Shown: one piece after another, positions 24,745 through 36,265 of the stretch
Layout of the letters: every line of letters begins with the position of its first letter
Numbering within the stretch: position 1 is the stretch's first letter
Origin: Rhodamnia argentea
Taxonomy: Eukaryota > Streptophyta > Magnoliopsida > Myrtales > Myrtaceae
Direction of reading: 5' to 3'
DNA: 64,000 nt
Assembly (NCBI RefSeq): GCF_020921035.1
Contig: NC_063155.1
Span: 7,301,001 to 7,365,000 of the forward strand
Position numbers and translations under genes: made by a program
Notes under the pieces: generated by a model
The model's database searches: none
What the model saw: the letters and a program-made list of their open reading frames with translations, nothing else
Told to the model about the DNA's origin: nothing

Positions 24745-25875
24745 CAACTCCAATTCTATCATAAAAAGTTTTTCGTCTAAAAAAAAAAAATCTCCAACTT
24801 TCTCTCTAATCCCAAATCCACCTATGCATCCAAGAATTGCCATTGATTTCTTTAAGATTATCAACATTATAAGACTTAGGGAGTGTTTGTTTGTGGGAAA
24901 GTATTTTTTTGAAATTAGTTTTTCGGATTTTCACTCATTTGGTTCATCGGAAAATGATTCAGTCAAAGGAAAACACTTTCCGATCAATGAAAAGTTTATG
25001 TGCAAAATCGGGAAAGTGAATTTCCCAATCTTAAAAGGTGAAAACACTTTTTGAAATTGCTCATCTTTAATTTTGATATTGTACTTTAATGTTTTAATAT
25101 TATTTTATGTTCTTTTTTTCCTTTCTTTTCTTTTCTTCCTCCATTGCCGACGTTCGGATGGACCACGGTCTAGCCTCAAAGGCCGTCGGAAGAAGAAGTC
25201 ACATAAGGATGAAACCCTCACCCAAGGCCGTCGAATTTGGTGACCTTGAGGCTCACCGGTGGCCTCGACCTGACCAGGTGGCCTCGAGGAACGTCGGTGG
25301 CCTCGGGTAGATCTAATGAACCTCGAGCTCACCCATGGCCGCCGACATTGCAGAAGGAAAAGGGATGGAGGCAGGAGGAAGAAGGATGATGAAGTTGCAG
25401 AAGGCAAAAGGAAGAAGAAGAAAAAAAGAAAAAAGAAGAGTAAAAATATAGAATATAATTTAAAAATTCGATTTTTTGTTGCCTAAAATAAAGTCATGAA
25501 AGTGAAATCATTTTCCAAGTGAAAATCAAACACAAAGAAAACTTTTTCCATCACATATCACCAAACAAAGGAAAACAAATTGTTTTCTTGGAAAATGATT
25601 TCCCGAAAAATCATTTTTCGAAAAACATTTTAAGTGAAACAAATGCACCCTGAGATTGTTAATGAAGATGCATGCCCTAATAAAGAATCTCTTACTAACC
25701 TCAATATTGATAATTTTGAAGAAACTAGTAAAGATTTTTGGATGTGTGGACAAGTCGAGACTAGAGTAAAAGTTGGACTTTTTTTTTTCTTAATAAAAGT
25801 AGTTCGAGGAAAAATTGGGATTGAACCTAAAATGAAGGAGTTTGTAGGAAACTGGTGCTTTCATGGTGGTATTAG
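24745..25875. repeat. Nested inverted-repeat elements
   Basis: Outer arms at about 24760-24870 and 25660-25860 are inverted ('ttgatttctttaagattatcaa' left, 'ttgataattttgaagaaac' right) and flank an inner element at about 24877-25653. The inner ends are TTAGGGAGTGTTTGTTTG and AAACAAATGCACCCTGAGA. The inner element carries a GC-rich core (25140-25400) with repeated 'ggcctcgaggaacgtcggtggcctcggg' words. The outer arms are the same family as those at 11.1-11.9 and 30.6-30.95 kb, so one element landed inside another. Confidence 0.6.
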
Positions 25876-26149
25876 AGTTAGTTTTTTGAGGAAAAAAAAT
25901 TAATGAATTTCATAAGTAAATAAAAAAAATTCCTACCAACCTCTCATTACCGAGTCATCCACATTATTAGTGACTTTGTCATAATAACTCAAAAGTAAGT
26001 ATCGATGTATCATGTGATCATATTAGATGACTTTCACAATGTTGAAGTACTTTTTTGTATCGCAAAAATAGGCATAGATTTATCCAATGTTAGTAAATCC
26101 CTCGCATGATAAGTACATTATCATCAATTGCTTTTCACAATAAATGGGA

Positions 26150-26640
26150 AAATTTTCAATCAAGGACCTAAAATATCATCATTTTTCAAAAGAATGGTTA
26201 CAATGTATTTTGTTTTACTAAGGGCTTGAATAACCAAAATAACATTAAATAAATGTATGAAGTAGACATTGTTATTTTAATTAAGGATTTGACCTCGCTA
26301 GCTAGTTAAATATTGCGGCATGTCAAATGAATTTTCGTCTAAAGATAATTTTAATTTTAAATTATTTATTTATTTCATTTTTCTCATTTTTTGCTATGTT
26401 GCAGCCTACAAGGGGCTGCGGCCATCGCCCAGTGACCCTCTTCGGACATCCCGGTGGCCGATCATCGCCATTGTAGACTAGCCAGGTTGGCCTTATTAAA
26501 AGTATTAACAAAAAAATATAAGAAAAAAATAGAAAAAAATTCATACAAAATAAAGGACGTAAATGCCCATGACTAGTTGAAAGATTTGGCCAGCCAGCTA
26601 TGTTAGAACATTCTTTGAGACTAATGTGATGACTTCAAGC
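26150..26640. repeat. Inverted-repeat-like element, family D, copy 1
   Basis: The left part contains 'ttttcaatcaaggacctaaa' and 'aagggcttgaataacc', and the right part has matching 'gaaagatttggccagccagc' words. A GC-rich core lies at 26400-26490. The same structure appears at 57.4-58.05 kb. Ends are not clean. Confidence 0.4.
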
Positions 26641-26654
26641 TTTTATTTTTGAAA

Positions 26655-27175
26655 GGGTTAATTCAACGAAAAACCCTAAATTGGTATAAAAGTGACAAAT
26701 TTACCCAAAACTATTTTTTTTCCAATGAGAAAATCCCAAACGGATACGTTTGTGATAACTTTTCACAAAAATGGTATATTAGTGATAAATTTACTCTTTG
26801 TTAGCTTTCGTTAAATTTAACCGTCAAATTACTAAGTGAGATGGCTCGTGGCTGTTTATGGGTATACCACTTTAAGGTTTTCATCCTCTGTTTATCACAA
26901 GTGTATCAATTCGGGACTTTTCGTGCTATTAACCCAATTTAACGAAGGATAAATTTGTCACAAATGTACCAATTTGGGATTTTTTGTGGCGAAAAAATTA
27001 GTTTGCGGTAAATTTATTACGGGTGTAACGGTTTAGGGTTTTTGATTGTCAAAAAAATAGTTTGGGGTAAATTTATCACAAGTGTACCGGTTGGGAGTTT
27101 TTCGTGATTAAAAAAATAGTTTGAGGTAAATTTATTACAAACGTACCAATTTGAGGTTTTTTGTGATACTAACCC
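26655..27175. repeat. Inverted-repeat element, family A, copy 3
   Basis: A long copy (about 520 bases). It starts GGGTTAATTCAACGAAAAACC and ends GGTTTTTTGTGATACTAACCC. The right half holds four tandem sub-copies of a roughly 60-base unit ('ggtaaatttatcacaagtgtaccgg' and variants), the left half inverted ones. Confidence 0.65.
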
Positions 27176-28868
27176 TATATGAAATAATGTCCATTTTGAA
27201 CTCACTCTTGAGAAAATAGTGACACTTCATACCCTTATTTAGAATTTTTCTTAATAAATGAAACTTAAATATATATATGTAATTATGTTTTTGTGGATTG
27301 CTATGAGAATCTAACATTTACTATAAAAGGAAGGTGTGTGAACGAATATGTATGGATATTTGTATAGAGTCTTTTAACATTTGCTAGCTCGTACTATTAT
27401 TTATTATTATTTTTTGGATTGTTGCTTTTGGTGTATAACAAGTTTTTTGCTATTTATCAATGTATTATTTTGATGCAAAAAAAACAAAAATAGGTTGTGG
27501 ATCTATGATTGAGATTGTATCATCCCTAATAGAACTGTCAAGAAGGCATTTCCGTTTAATCTAACGGCCTAGTACATTGAATGATGTGAGGGCCAACTCC
27601 TTAGCCTTTTCAAAAAAAATGAGAATTTAATTATTTTGTCGTACGGACGAATCAAGTCTGGAGGATCATTTTAGTCAAATCCGATTTCTTGGGCACTTTT
27701 TGTAAGTAATTGAAGAATGTGTCTTGCTGATCTCACTTATAAACGTGTTCAGACCCTAAATTAAAATTTTTTTTCATAACGAAACTTAAGTATTCTTATT
27801 TTAATAAAGTTTTGTCGATTGCAATGAGGATATAACATTTACATATTAAGTGGCTTGTGAGTTTATAATTTGAAAAAGATTTAAGGTGTTCGACATTAGA
27901 TAAAAGTCAAATCGATTCAATAGATCAGGCTTTCTATTGAGTCGAGAACTCAATTTTTAACCGTACGAATTGACAAATATGGAGGATCGCATGCGTCAAT
28001 ATGATGTCCTACCACTAAAATCTTTTTTAGTAATTGAAGAATGTCTAAGCGTCTATGTATAACTAATGGTTCCGTATTTTTTTCTACACAAACAATACAT
28101 TGATTTTAAAAAACCGAATCGGTGGCATATTAAATGGTTCGTGAGTTTATAATTTGCAAAAGAGTTAAGGTGTTCAAACATTAGTAAAGTCGGCATCTTA
28201 CTAGATGTTGGGCTCGAGACTCGTGGTGGTAGGCTCTGAAAGCTAGCCCCTCCATGCGTAATACGTGTCCTACCTAAAATCTTGTTTGAGCTAAGCTCAT
28301 GTCAATATGGTTGCATTTTCTCTAAAAAAACAATTCATTGAAAAAGAAAATTCATTAGCTTATTTCCCTTCTAGCTAAAATATATGACTAATCATGTCTT
28401 TGTCTTTGCTTGGCAAAAGACAATGCATACATAGACATTGTAAAGCAAGATGATAGTACAAAGATTATGTTTGGACTTGGCCTCTCTCACCCTAAAAGGC
28501 GGCTCAAATGATGAAAATTTTCTTTATACTTATAAATCGACCCCAACTCCTCGAGTCCGTATGTGTGGGTCCAAATTTGTTGCTAACCCGATCTCCGATA
28601 CTAGTATTGGGTGTTTTTGGACATCTTTCACCCCAAAAACTATTTTAAAGGATGAAGGCTTTCATTCATATTTATAAACCAACCACCAATCTATTGCACA
28701 ATCGATGTAAGATAACTCCAACAAATTTAAGGGAGAAATATATATTATTTGGAAAACATATGTAAGTCTATGTGAATTCATTAACAATTGCAACGAACCC
28801 CATGGCTTATTCTAATTCGAATAGATTATAAACGATTCGGGGCGAGTACTTATTTATTTATATTAAAG
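27176..28868. other. Intergenic, no gene seen
   Basis: AT-rich sequence with two loosely similar stretches (27720-27900 and 28060-28170, sharing 'gtgagtttataatttg'). No coding signature. The right end is the 3' flank of the universal-stress-protein-like gene. Confidence 0.5.
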
Positions 28869-30164
28869 TCAAGCTAAAAGCCAAAAATTCTTGTGACGCT
28901 TGGTGGTGATCAAGTACCCACCAAGACTCTTACTCTTCCTCCTCACACCGACGGTCATGCAATTAGCATTCTCAATGCAGTACTCCACCACTCCTCCACA
29001 GCGGAGCCGCCTCCGGGACCACCGCCTCGTCAGCCACCACATCATCGACTGCTTCCTCTGGCCGATCGCCAGCAACGACACCTCCCGCCGCTTGGCCTCT
29101 TCCACTATGATTGGACCCTTGTTATTTCTCCCTTCTCTTATGACCACCTCCACTTGTACCTAAAAAAAAAGGACGGATAAGAAAATGGATGAATAATGAT
29201 CTTGAGATTGAAGACGTTCAAGGCCCAAAAAGCAGATGGATCAAAGGAGGAGGATCCACCGACCCACTTCATTGACAACAAGCAAGGCAGAAATGCCCAT
29301 AATGACCAAGTGAAGTCTCATCGTCCCAATTGGTACCACCATTTCAAAAACCGTACCGAGCCGACCGGATCAGCCGATTCGATCGAGTATTGGTCCAGTT
29401 CTTTCGCCGGTTCAATCTTATAGTTAGGTATTGCTTGGCAGTTCGATTCGATCTTCAATACAGTTCAAAAACATTAACCGGTCACAACCGGACTGACACC
29501 TATTCCAGCAGGCGGTGTCGCCCGAATTTCAAAACCCGAATCGGCACATTCTTGGCCTTGCTCATGGATTTTATCCGCATTGTATTCTACAAATCAGCCG
29601 CTATCTACATTGTTCTTTAACTCTTAACTAGTCAAATGAGACTCACCCCTGGCCTTCTCTTTTGGCACGTGCTCTTCATGGAATGCAAAAGCTCCCGAGC
29701 TCTCCCATCAATCTGCCTCCTGCACTCTGCAAACGAAAAACAAATTCAGATACCAAATTTCCTATAAATTTCCAAAATTTCATTTGTGACGTCATAAAAA
29801 GGAAAAGAAAGAAAGCAAACTCAATTTATTTCAATTTACCTCCTTCATGGGGCTTGGCTACGTGAAGGAGAACAATAGCGTCGTCTTGGCTTTGGACAGT
29901 TAGAGAGAGCGCCCATTCAAGAGCGCCCTTTGCTTCGGGGCTCGAGTCCACCACCACCATCACCCTGTTTCCCCCGCCGCCACTGCCGGGGCCGCCACCC
30001 GAGGAGACACCATCTTCGCCACCGCCCGAGAATCTGGGGTTCGGGGCCTCACCGTCGTCACTGCTGCTTCGAAAAGAGCTATGGTTGATCTTGAGTCCGG
30101 CGCCGCTGTCATCGACGGCACAAGCAGCGCAAAATCTCGGCCATCGGATGCGCACCTTCTTCAT
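28869..30164 (-). CDS. Universal-stress-protein-like (adenine nucleotide alpha-hydrolase-like) protein
   Basis: Three exons: 30164-29840 (phase 1 end), 29726-29647 and 29159-28869, with junctions GGAG|GTAAAT, GCAG|AG, GGG|GTGAGT and TTAG|GTACAA. This gives 231 residues. Residues 1-45 are basic then polar; 45-67 are a Gly/Ser-rich linker; from about 68 the USP fold begins with RVMVVVDSSPEAKGALEWAL, followed by VLLHVA, a helix (RRQIDGRARELLHSM) and KGPIIVEEAKRREVSLLAIG. The subfamily tail GQRKQSMMWW, CMTVGVRRKSKSLGGYLITT and HKNFWLLA matches plant proteins like Arabidopsis At1g44760 (memory-based). The glycine pattern for ATP binding in UspA-type proteins (G-2x-G-9x-G-S/T) is not present after AIG, so nucleotide binding is doubtful. 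Role unknown; no signal peptide. Confidence 0.88.
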
Positions 30165-30584
30165 GTCTTCTCTTCTAGGGATCCCTTTGTTAATTAGCAG
30201 ACTAGAATGTGATTTGGTTTATATAGGCTTCCACGCTTGTCTTATTGACTTTATAGAGCGTAGTGTTTCTAGGAAAGGTCTTCATTAAATAAAGAAAGGT
30301 CTTGTCTTGGTTTTGAGCTTGTCTCTTGTGTTTTCCAACGTTGTGTGGGTTTCGTCCGTTGATCGTGCTTACCATGTTCTCCAACAGATGTTGAGTTAGG
30401 TAGAATAATCGAGAGCAAGATGCCCATGAATACACACACATATAGTTTAAATGGTTCACACGTTTGGGTTTAATCATATGTCAAGAGTGCACGAATTGGT
30501 ACTCACACGTTTTGGACCTAATTATTGGTACAACAATGCTTCGTTGAATAGGTCTAATTTCCTAATAAAATTCCTAACTTTAGG

Positions 30585-30955
30585 TCTAATCCTAATTCCG
30601 ACCCCGCTCTTTTTTTTGTCTAGAAAATTTTTTAAATTTCACTTCAATCCCAAATCTAGCATGCGTCCAAAAATAGCCACCAATGCCTTCCGAATTATCA
30701 ACGTCGGGGCCAATTAGAGGTCTCACTTCTTCATCAACACCCTCACATTCATATGAACCAACAACATCCTCTTGATGTGGTAATCTTGAAAAAATCAATT
30801 GCAATGTTTGGACGCATGGGTAGATTGAGAGCTAGAGCGGAAATTGGGAATTTTTTCCAAACAAAAAAAGTTCTGCGTAGATTTGAGATTAAATCTAAAG
30901 TTGTGGATTTTTTTAGGGAACTAGATGTTATTAAACCGGACAAATGATGCATTGA
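30585..30955. repeat. Inverted-repeat element
   Basis: The left half contains 'agcatgcgtccaaaaatagcc' and the right half its inverse 'gtttggacgcatgggtag'; flanking words 'ccaaatctag'/'tagattgag' also match inverted. It shares arms with the elements at 11.1 and 24.75 kb but has no insertion in its centre (about 30710-30780). It lies 420 bases upstream of the universal-stress-protein-like gene. Confidence 0.6.
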
Positions 30956-31842
30956 TCCGCTAAAATCTAGATCAAACTCAAAATAGATTTACATACCTCT
31001 TCGAATTTGAATCGAACTTACATTTGAATAAATACTTCTTATGTACATTACGAATTGCGATTTGTGTTAATCCATTTTCACCTTATTGTGTATATTACTT
31101 AAGATTGCAACATTTAGCAAAAGTCCAGGATCATCGAGAGAGAGCCTCAAGTCTGAACACATCGAAAAATCCTGTTGGATCCATCGTCACTAAAAAATAT
31201 AAATTAATAAATTATGTGTCAATTAAGATTATTTCTTGCTCTACGTCACATCAATTCATAACTCATATGTGATTTCCGGCGGTAAATGCGCATTGTACGA
31301 GTCTGACACCAATGAGGACTTGGATCACAATTCACACCCAGAGTCTAGTGCCTCCCTTTGGTAATTATCAATCAATTAATTACAGAAGAGAAGAGGACAA
31401 ATTACAAGGACAGCACCCACCTTCTAATGTCAAACATCGTTGTTGTACTCGTAGCAGCAGACAAATCACGGGTCGTCCTATCACCAGCAGGAGTTTCCTC
31501 AATTCGTTAATAATCAAATGGATGAATTCAAGACCATTTAATCAGAAGTAGCTCCAAGTCGACTTCGTGGTTGGAGGTCCTGTTGATCTGTCACGCCCCA
31601 GACGTGTCCAATTCACTTGTTTTTTTTTTTTTGTTTGGATTAGGACACGAAGTCAAAGCATCCCCATTGATGATGAATTTCTCAACACTACGCCATATCT
31701 TGTCAATTATTGATGTTCTGATTTTTATTGTCTGCACGAAGTTATTTTGGAAGCTCTAGAGTATTTTTTGTTGTCTGGACATTTTTACCGGACAAGATGG
31801 ACAAGATAAGATAGAATAAGATATAGATTGAATATTGATTGA
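30956..31842. other. Intergenic, no gene seen
   Basis: AT-rich sequence with short frames that have no family resemblance. A poly-T run at 31620-31632. Confidence 0.5.
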
Positions 31843-32004
31843 ATGTCAACAAAATGGCTCTCGCCACCGGCAAAATTTCATCTCACTCTACTTGTCGTCC
31901 TCAACCTCCTCCTCCTCGTTGCTTATGCTGGGATGAATGTTGATCGGTCAGATCTCCGAGCCCTCTTATATGTCCAAAGCTACTCGAGCATCACCATCCT
32001 GTAA
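31843..32004 (+). pseudogene. Short ORF resembling the N-terminus of a secreted receptor-like protein
   Basis: A 53-codon frame starts with MSTKWLSPPAKFH, followed by a strongly hydrophobic run (LTLLVVLNLLLLVAYA), i.e. a good signal peptide. Then comes MNVDRSDLRALLYVQ and soon a stop. In plant leucine-rich-repeat receptor-like proteins the signal peptide is commonly followed by a 'D--DL-ALL--' helix, which is what this resembles. No LRR follows in any frame within 500 bases, and a family C repeat begins at 32283. It is either a truncated gene piece or a small secreted peptide. It was missed by a 60-codon cut-off. Confidence 0.35.
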
Positions 32005-32282
32005 AATGAACCACTAGTTCGGTCACCATCTTAACACTTGCTGCAGATAACTCGAGTGAGGCTCAGCTGCAGTTAGATGAAGGTGCGGCTGCTCATGCAA
32101 GTAGGTGTGTGAGACACGGAGGACAACAACTATTGGTCAAGATCTAGCCATGGTGCTCGAGGTCTGGTTGAGTTGAACTCAGGCAAAGTGGAACTTCATG
32201 GCCGAGATCGAGTTGAGCTTGTCACCAAGAAAAGTCTCATTGGGGGCGACCAGACAAAGCTGGGTGGGTGGCTATGAGGAAA

Positions 32283-32662
32283 ATTATCAAAATAGCCATA
32301 ACCCTATTGCAATTGTGTCGATTCAGTCATTAATCTTTGTTTTTGTCAATTGAGTCATTAACCTTTTGCATTTGTGCCAATTTAGTCCATTTGGCCAGCT
32401 AGTCTTGAAGTGGATAAATTTTAATAATAGTTTTTAAGAATTTTAATTATTAGTCCTATCGGCCCCAACAAAAAGAAAAGAAAGGAAAAGAAAACAGATA
32501 GGAAAAAAGGTTTTCAAAAATATAAAAACTATTATTAAAAATTATCAATGTCGGCACCGGTGGCGCCACCGGTGGCGCCACGTCAACACCGACGGACTAA
32601 ATGGAGTGAATTGGCACAATTGCAATAGGTTTATGATTTTTTTTTAATGCAATTTTTCCTAA
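32283..32662. repeat. Inverted-repeat element, family C, copy 3
   Basis: The left arm includes 'ccctattgcaattgtgtcg' and 'gtccatttggccagc'; the right arm includes 'ggactaaatggagtg' and 'ggcacaattgcaataggtt', an inverse. The centre holds the palindromic GGTGGCGCCACCGGTGGCGCCA-like cluster near 32560 (ggtggcgccaccggtggcgc). Non-coding. Confidence 0.65.
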
Positions 32663-35298
32663 AATTGAGTGATGCTTGAATTATGTAACCTTTCCGTGTG
32701 GTAAAATTGAAATTTTAAGTTTGCAAAAAGACAACATGGAGTAAGAGGTTGCCGGTGACCTGTCCCTGTATCCAAAATTATCGGTGGCTATCATCTTATG
32801 GATTAGTGGATTACTGAAGCCAAGAAATAAAGGGTGATTATCACATTTTGAATCAATAACATTTCTTTAAATATAAAGGTGGATACCAAATTCAAAAGTT
32901 TATCTTATGATTAGCATAATTATTGTGCAAAGTCGATCATTATACTGATTATAGATTGCAATGTTATGATTTCAAAAAGACATGCTAGGATTATGCACTC
33001 CTAAAAACCTTCAAAAATAAATAAGAAAATCACGATTAGGAAACATGCATTTATAGACAAAAAATTGCACACAGAGGGTTCGAATCCTAGAAAAGATATA
33101 TCATAATGGATGTAACGATTACATATTCATGAAATTCTAAAGGCTATGTTTGTTAATCTAGGTAAAAGTTATATGTTCGATTCCCGTCCGAGACAAGATA
33201 AGGCGTTTGCGAAGATGACTTTACATGCATCTCGTCCACCGTCGCTTCATTATCTTCCTTTTGACTTTTATGGGAACCATCATTGTCCGACCACGTCGTC
33301 GTTTGCGAACCGCCATGTGGAATCATGGAACGAGACTTAAAAATCACAGGAGACATTCGAGGACACTCGTCGTCTTCCTTATTGGCTGAGCACGAGGGAA
33401 CCGACCACATGGCCCAAAAAGGTTCTAGAAGTCCGGTTGGGAATCCAGTTCCGTCAATTTCGGAATCGATTTTCAATGGGATACATAAATCAGTTTGATT
33501 CTGTGAATTATGATGGGATTGACAAGAGGGTAATGTCCGTAGGAATTCTCCTTTGTAGTTATCATTTCTCTATTGGAATGATTGGTACCACTGGGATCAA
33601 TTTGATCATTAATTAGCTGTCGAATTCACGTTAGTTCAATATTAATCCTAATGAAGTGTACCTAATTAAGTTGATCGTGAAGTCCCCGTAGTGTTAAATC
33701 ATTTGAAATTTTGATTCGTACACTCTTATGCCGCTTGCAATTTGGACCGTCGAATTCGAAAAGAACGTATAGGTGGTTAGACCATATTAAAGGAAAAGAT
33801 GACATTCGATTAAACCGTTGAGTAATATTGTATATCGGTTAGGAACTTGTTATGAAAAGACTTTTCGAATTGAGGTGTCTGAAGATTTTAATCGGTTATT
33901 AAGCAAACGGAAAAAATCATATTAGTAAAATTGCTTGATCAATTTACTCTTTTTTTCTTCGCTTTTTCTTAGATTTATAAGCTCTTCTATTTGAGTTAAC
34001 ACTTCTATTTGTCTGGTTTGTTAACTTATTTTAGTTAGAAGCGTAAACTATAGTGGTTAGCAGATTTTTCCAATCCAGTCACTAATTAGTTTTCGTTGTC
34101 AATTTTTATTTGAAATAGTCGCCAGCAACCATTTGATTTTTGATTTATAAATAATCAATTTCTCTTATCTCTGACAAAAGAATGACATCTCCATTTACCC
34201 TTAGCTATTTTTTATTTCCTTTGGAAAATGCCTAATTTTATCGACTATCATACGAAATTAGCAGCATTTTTTCCGTGTGACTTATCAATTTTCTCCGACT
34301 TTGTTAGCAATTGGATTTTCAATTCTCATGTGGAGTGTGTCTATTTCACTGAAAAGTTCAGAATAAAAGAAAATAGTTAGTTTTTATTTATTTGGTAGTC
34401 GATGGAAAGTGATTTCCTTTTGCCAAATGGAGAAAATTTTTTTGGTCATATCCAAAAAGAGAAGTCGTTTTCCCCCGATCTAAACTTATTGCTTTTAGAC
34501 AATGGAAAACTTTTTCCATAAATCGATTCACCTTCCACCATCCAAATAATGAAAATCAAGATATAATTTCCTGAAAGTAATTTTCCTTCAAACAAATGGA
34601 CCTTTAGAAACAATTTGTTAGTTACCTCTCCACGGTCAACCAATTTTTTGTTGCTTCTCTTATCTTTGAAACACACACTAAATTCTCTTATTATTTACCA
34701 ACGTTTGTATAATTTTTTATTTAGTGACTGACCAATCGTTGTAGTGACAAGATAATCCAAATGCAAAAATTGATAAGTTAAACAAAACCAAATACATGAT
34801 AATAGCTAATTCAAATGAGAGTTGTTAATCCGGAACTAGTCGATAACTCAATCGAAAAAAAAGGTTAACAAATCACTTATATTAAAATGAGTAATTCCAT
34901 GCAAGGATGATAAATTAAATGTGTTCACTAAAAATTTATAAATTTTAGTAAGTAACTTAAATGAGAGTTGATAAGTCTATATTACTTTGTAACTTAAATA
35001 TAAAACAGTTGGCAAGTCACTCTAATTAAGGTCTATTCTAAAAAAGCTAGTAAATTAGACATTGCCAACAAATGCAAATAAAATTTTATAAACAATACCA
35101 AAAGTTGGAAAGTTCTAAAAAAAATTATCTCTACTAATTATTCATGGAGGTGTCGGATGGATGCTTCCCCGTTTGGCGGTACGAGGATTATCCAATGCTC
35201 GTGCACCCCATCCCATCCAATCTTTCATTGGATCAAGGGCAATTGCATGTCGACATATCTAAACTCGACCCATCTGTTACGTTGAAGACTCTCAATTG
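32663..35298. other. Intergenic, no gene recognised
   Basis: AT-rich. The minus-strand frame at 33153-33476 (107 codons) is protein-like in composition but has no recognised motif. Sequence near 34380-34600 resembles the arms of the 'aaacaaatgg' type repeats. The stretch 34690-35120 is rich in short recurrent 'gataagtta / taagtcac' words. Confidence 0.4.
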
Positions 35299-35695
35299 AC
35301 GGGAAAAATACACTAGAAGTGCCATAACTTTTGTACGGCGTTCACTTGAGTGCCATAACTTTCAAAACTTTTACTTAAGTGTCATAACTTTTAAAAATCG
35401 TTCACTTGAGTGCCATGTTGACGTGGCAGCTAGAAAAGCTAACGTGGCGGCCGGAAAAGTAAGCGTAGCATGCCGGAAAAGTAACCGTAGACACCCGAAA
35501 GCTGATGTGGCATGCCGTAAAGGCGACGTGGCAAGCTGGAAAAGTGCCGTAGCACTCAAGTGAACGATTTTGCTCCGACATAGCACTCAAGTGAACGATT
35601 TTTGAAAGTTATGGCACTTAAGTGAACGTTTTGAAAGTTATGGCACTCAAGTGAACGCCGTACACAAGTTATGGCACTTCTAGTGTAGTTTTCCC
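35299..35695. mobile_element. Mutator-like miniature element with long inverted repeats
   Basis: About 397 bases. The two ends are near-perfect inverted repeats of roughly 70 bases (left from GGGAAAAATACACTAGAAGT, right the inverse ending in CTAGTGTAGTTTTCCC) and weaker inverted similarity goes on towards the centre. CTCAATTG flanks both ends (35291-35298 and 35696-35703), with the ninth base A versus G. An 8-9 bp target duplication with long terminal inverted repeats starting in G fits Mutator-like miniature elements. The centre (35415-35550) is made of 'acgtggca / ccggaaaagt' words. No transposase. Confidence 0.75.
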
Positions 35696-36265
35696 CTCAA
35701 TTGGCTAAGGAATAAATGTTCATAAGTAATTGAAACAAGAGTCGTAACACAAAATTAATAGATAATTTAATGAAAGAAAAGTTGAAAAAAGTTGAGCTAA
35801 CTTAGGTTGGTAATCTCTAAAAGGAATTGCAAACGGTTATTAATTAAGGTAGAAAATATTTAGTAACACAATAGAAAAGTTGGTTAATTAAAAAAAAAAG
35901 TAAGCACTGTTACGTAATTCAAATAAGAGTCTACAACAAAAAACTAGTAGGTAATTTAATTTGAAAAAAGTGTATGCACCACTCTTAAGTTAGGTTGATA
36001 CTTTCATAGATTTAGTAAATTCGAAGTTTTGGTAAGTCATGCAATTAAAATTTGTTGAGCTAGTAGAAAAATTGATAATTTACAAATTACAAAAATTAAT
36101 AATTTAATAAAAGTGTTGGTTAAGTTACCAGTAAGTTATTCGGCAACAACGTCACCGCGTTCTTTTGACCAGTGGTTTTTGTTATACTTACTAGGAGTTA
36201 GTGAAATTTAATTGCACAAAAAATATTTTGTATCTTTTTAGCTCATAACTATAGAATTTTGTAGC

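Noticed and set aside
33060-33100. GGTTCGAATCC, like the T-loop of a tRNA
   Set aside because: No acceptor stem, D-arm or anticodon arm can be folded around it.
33153-33476. 107-codon minus-strand ORF with protein-like composition
   Set aside because: No motif, no splice partner and no upstream signal; it could be a scrap of an old gene but I cannot support it.
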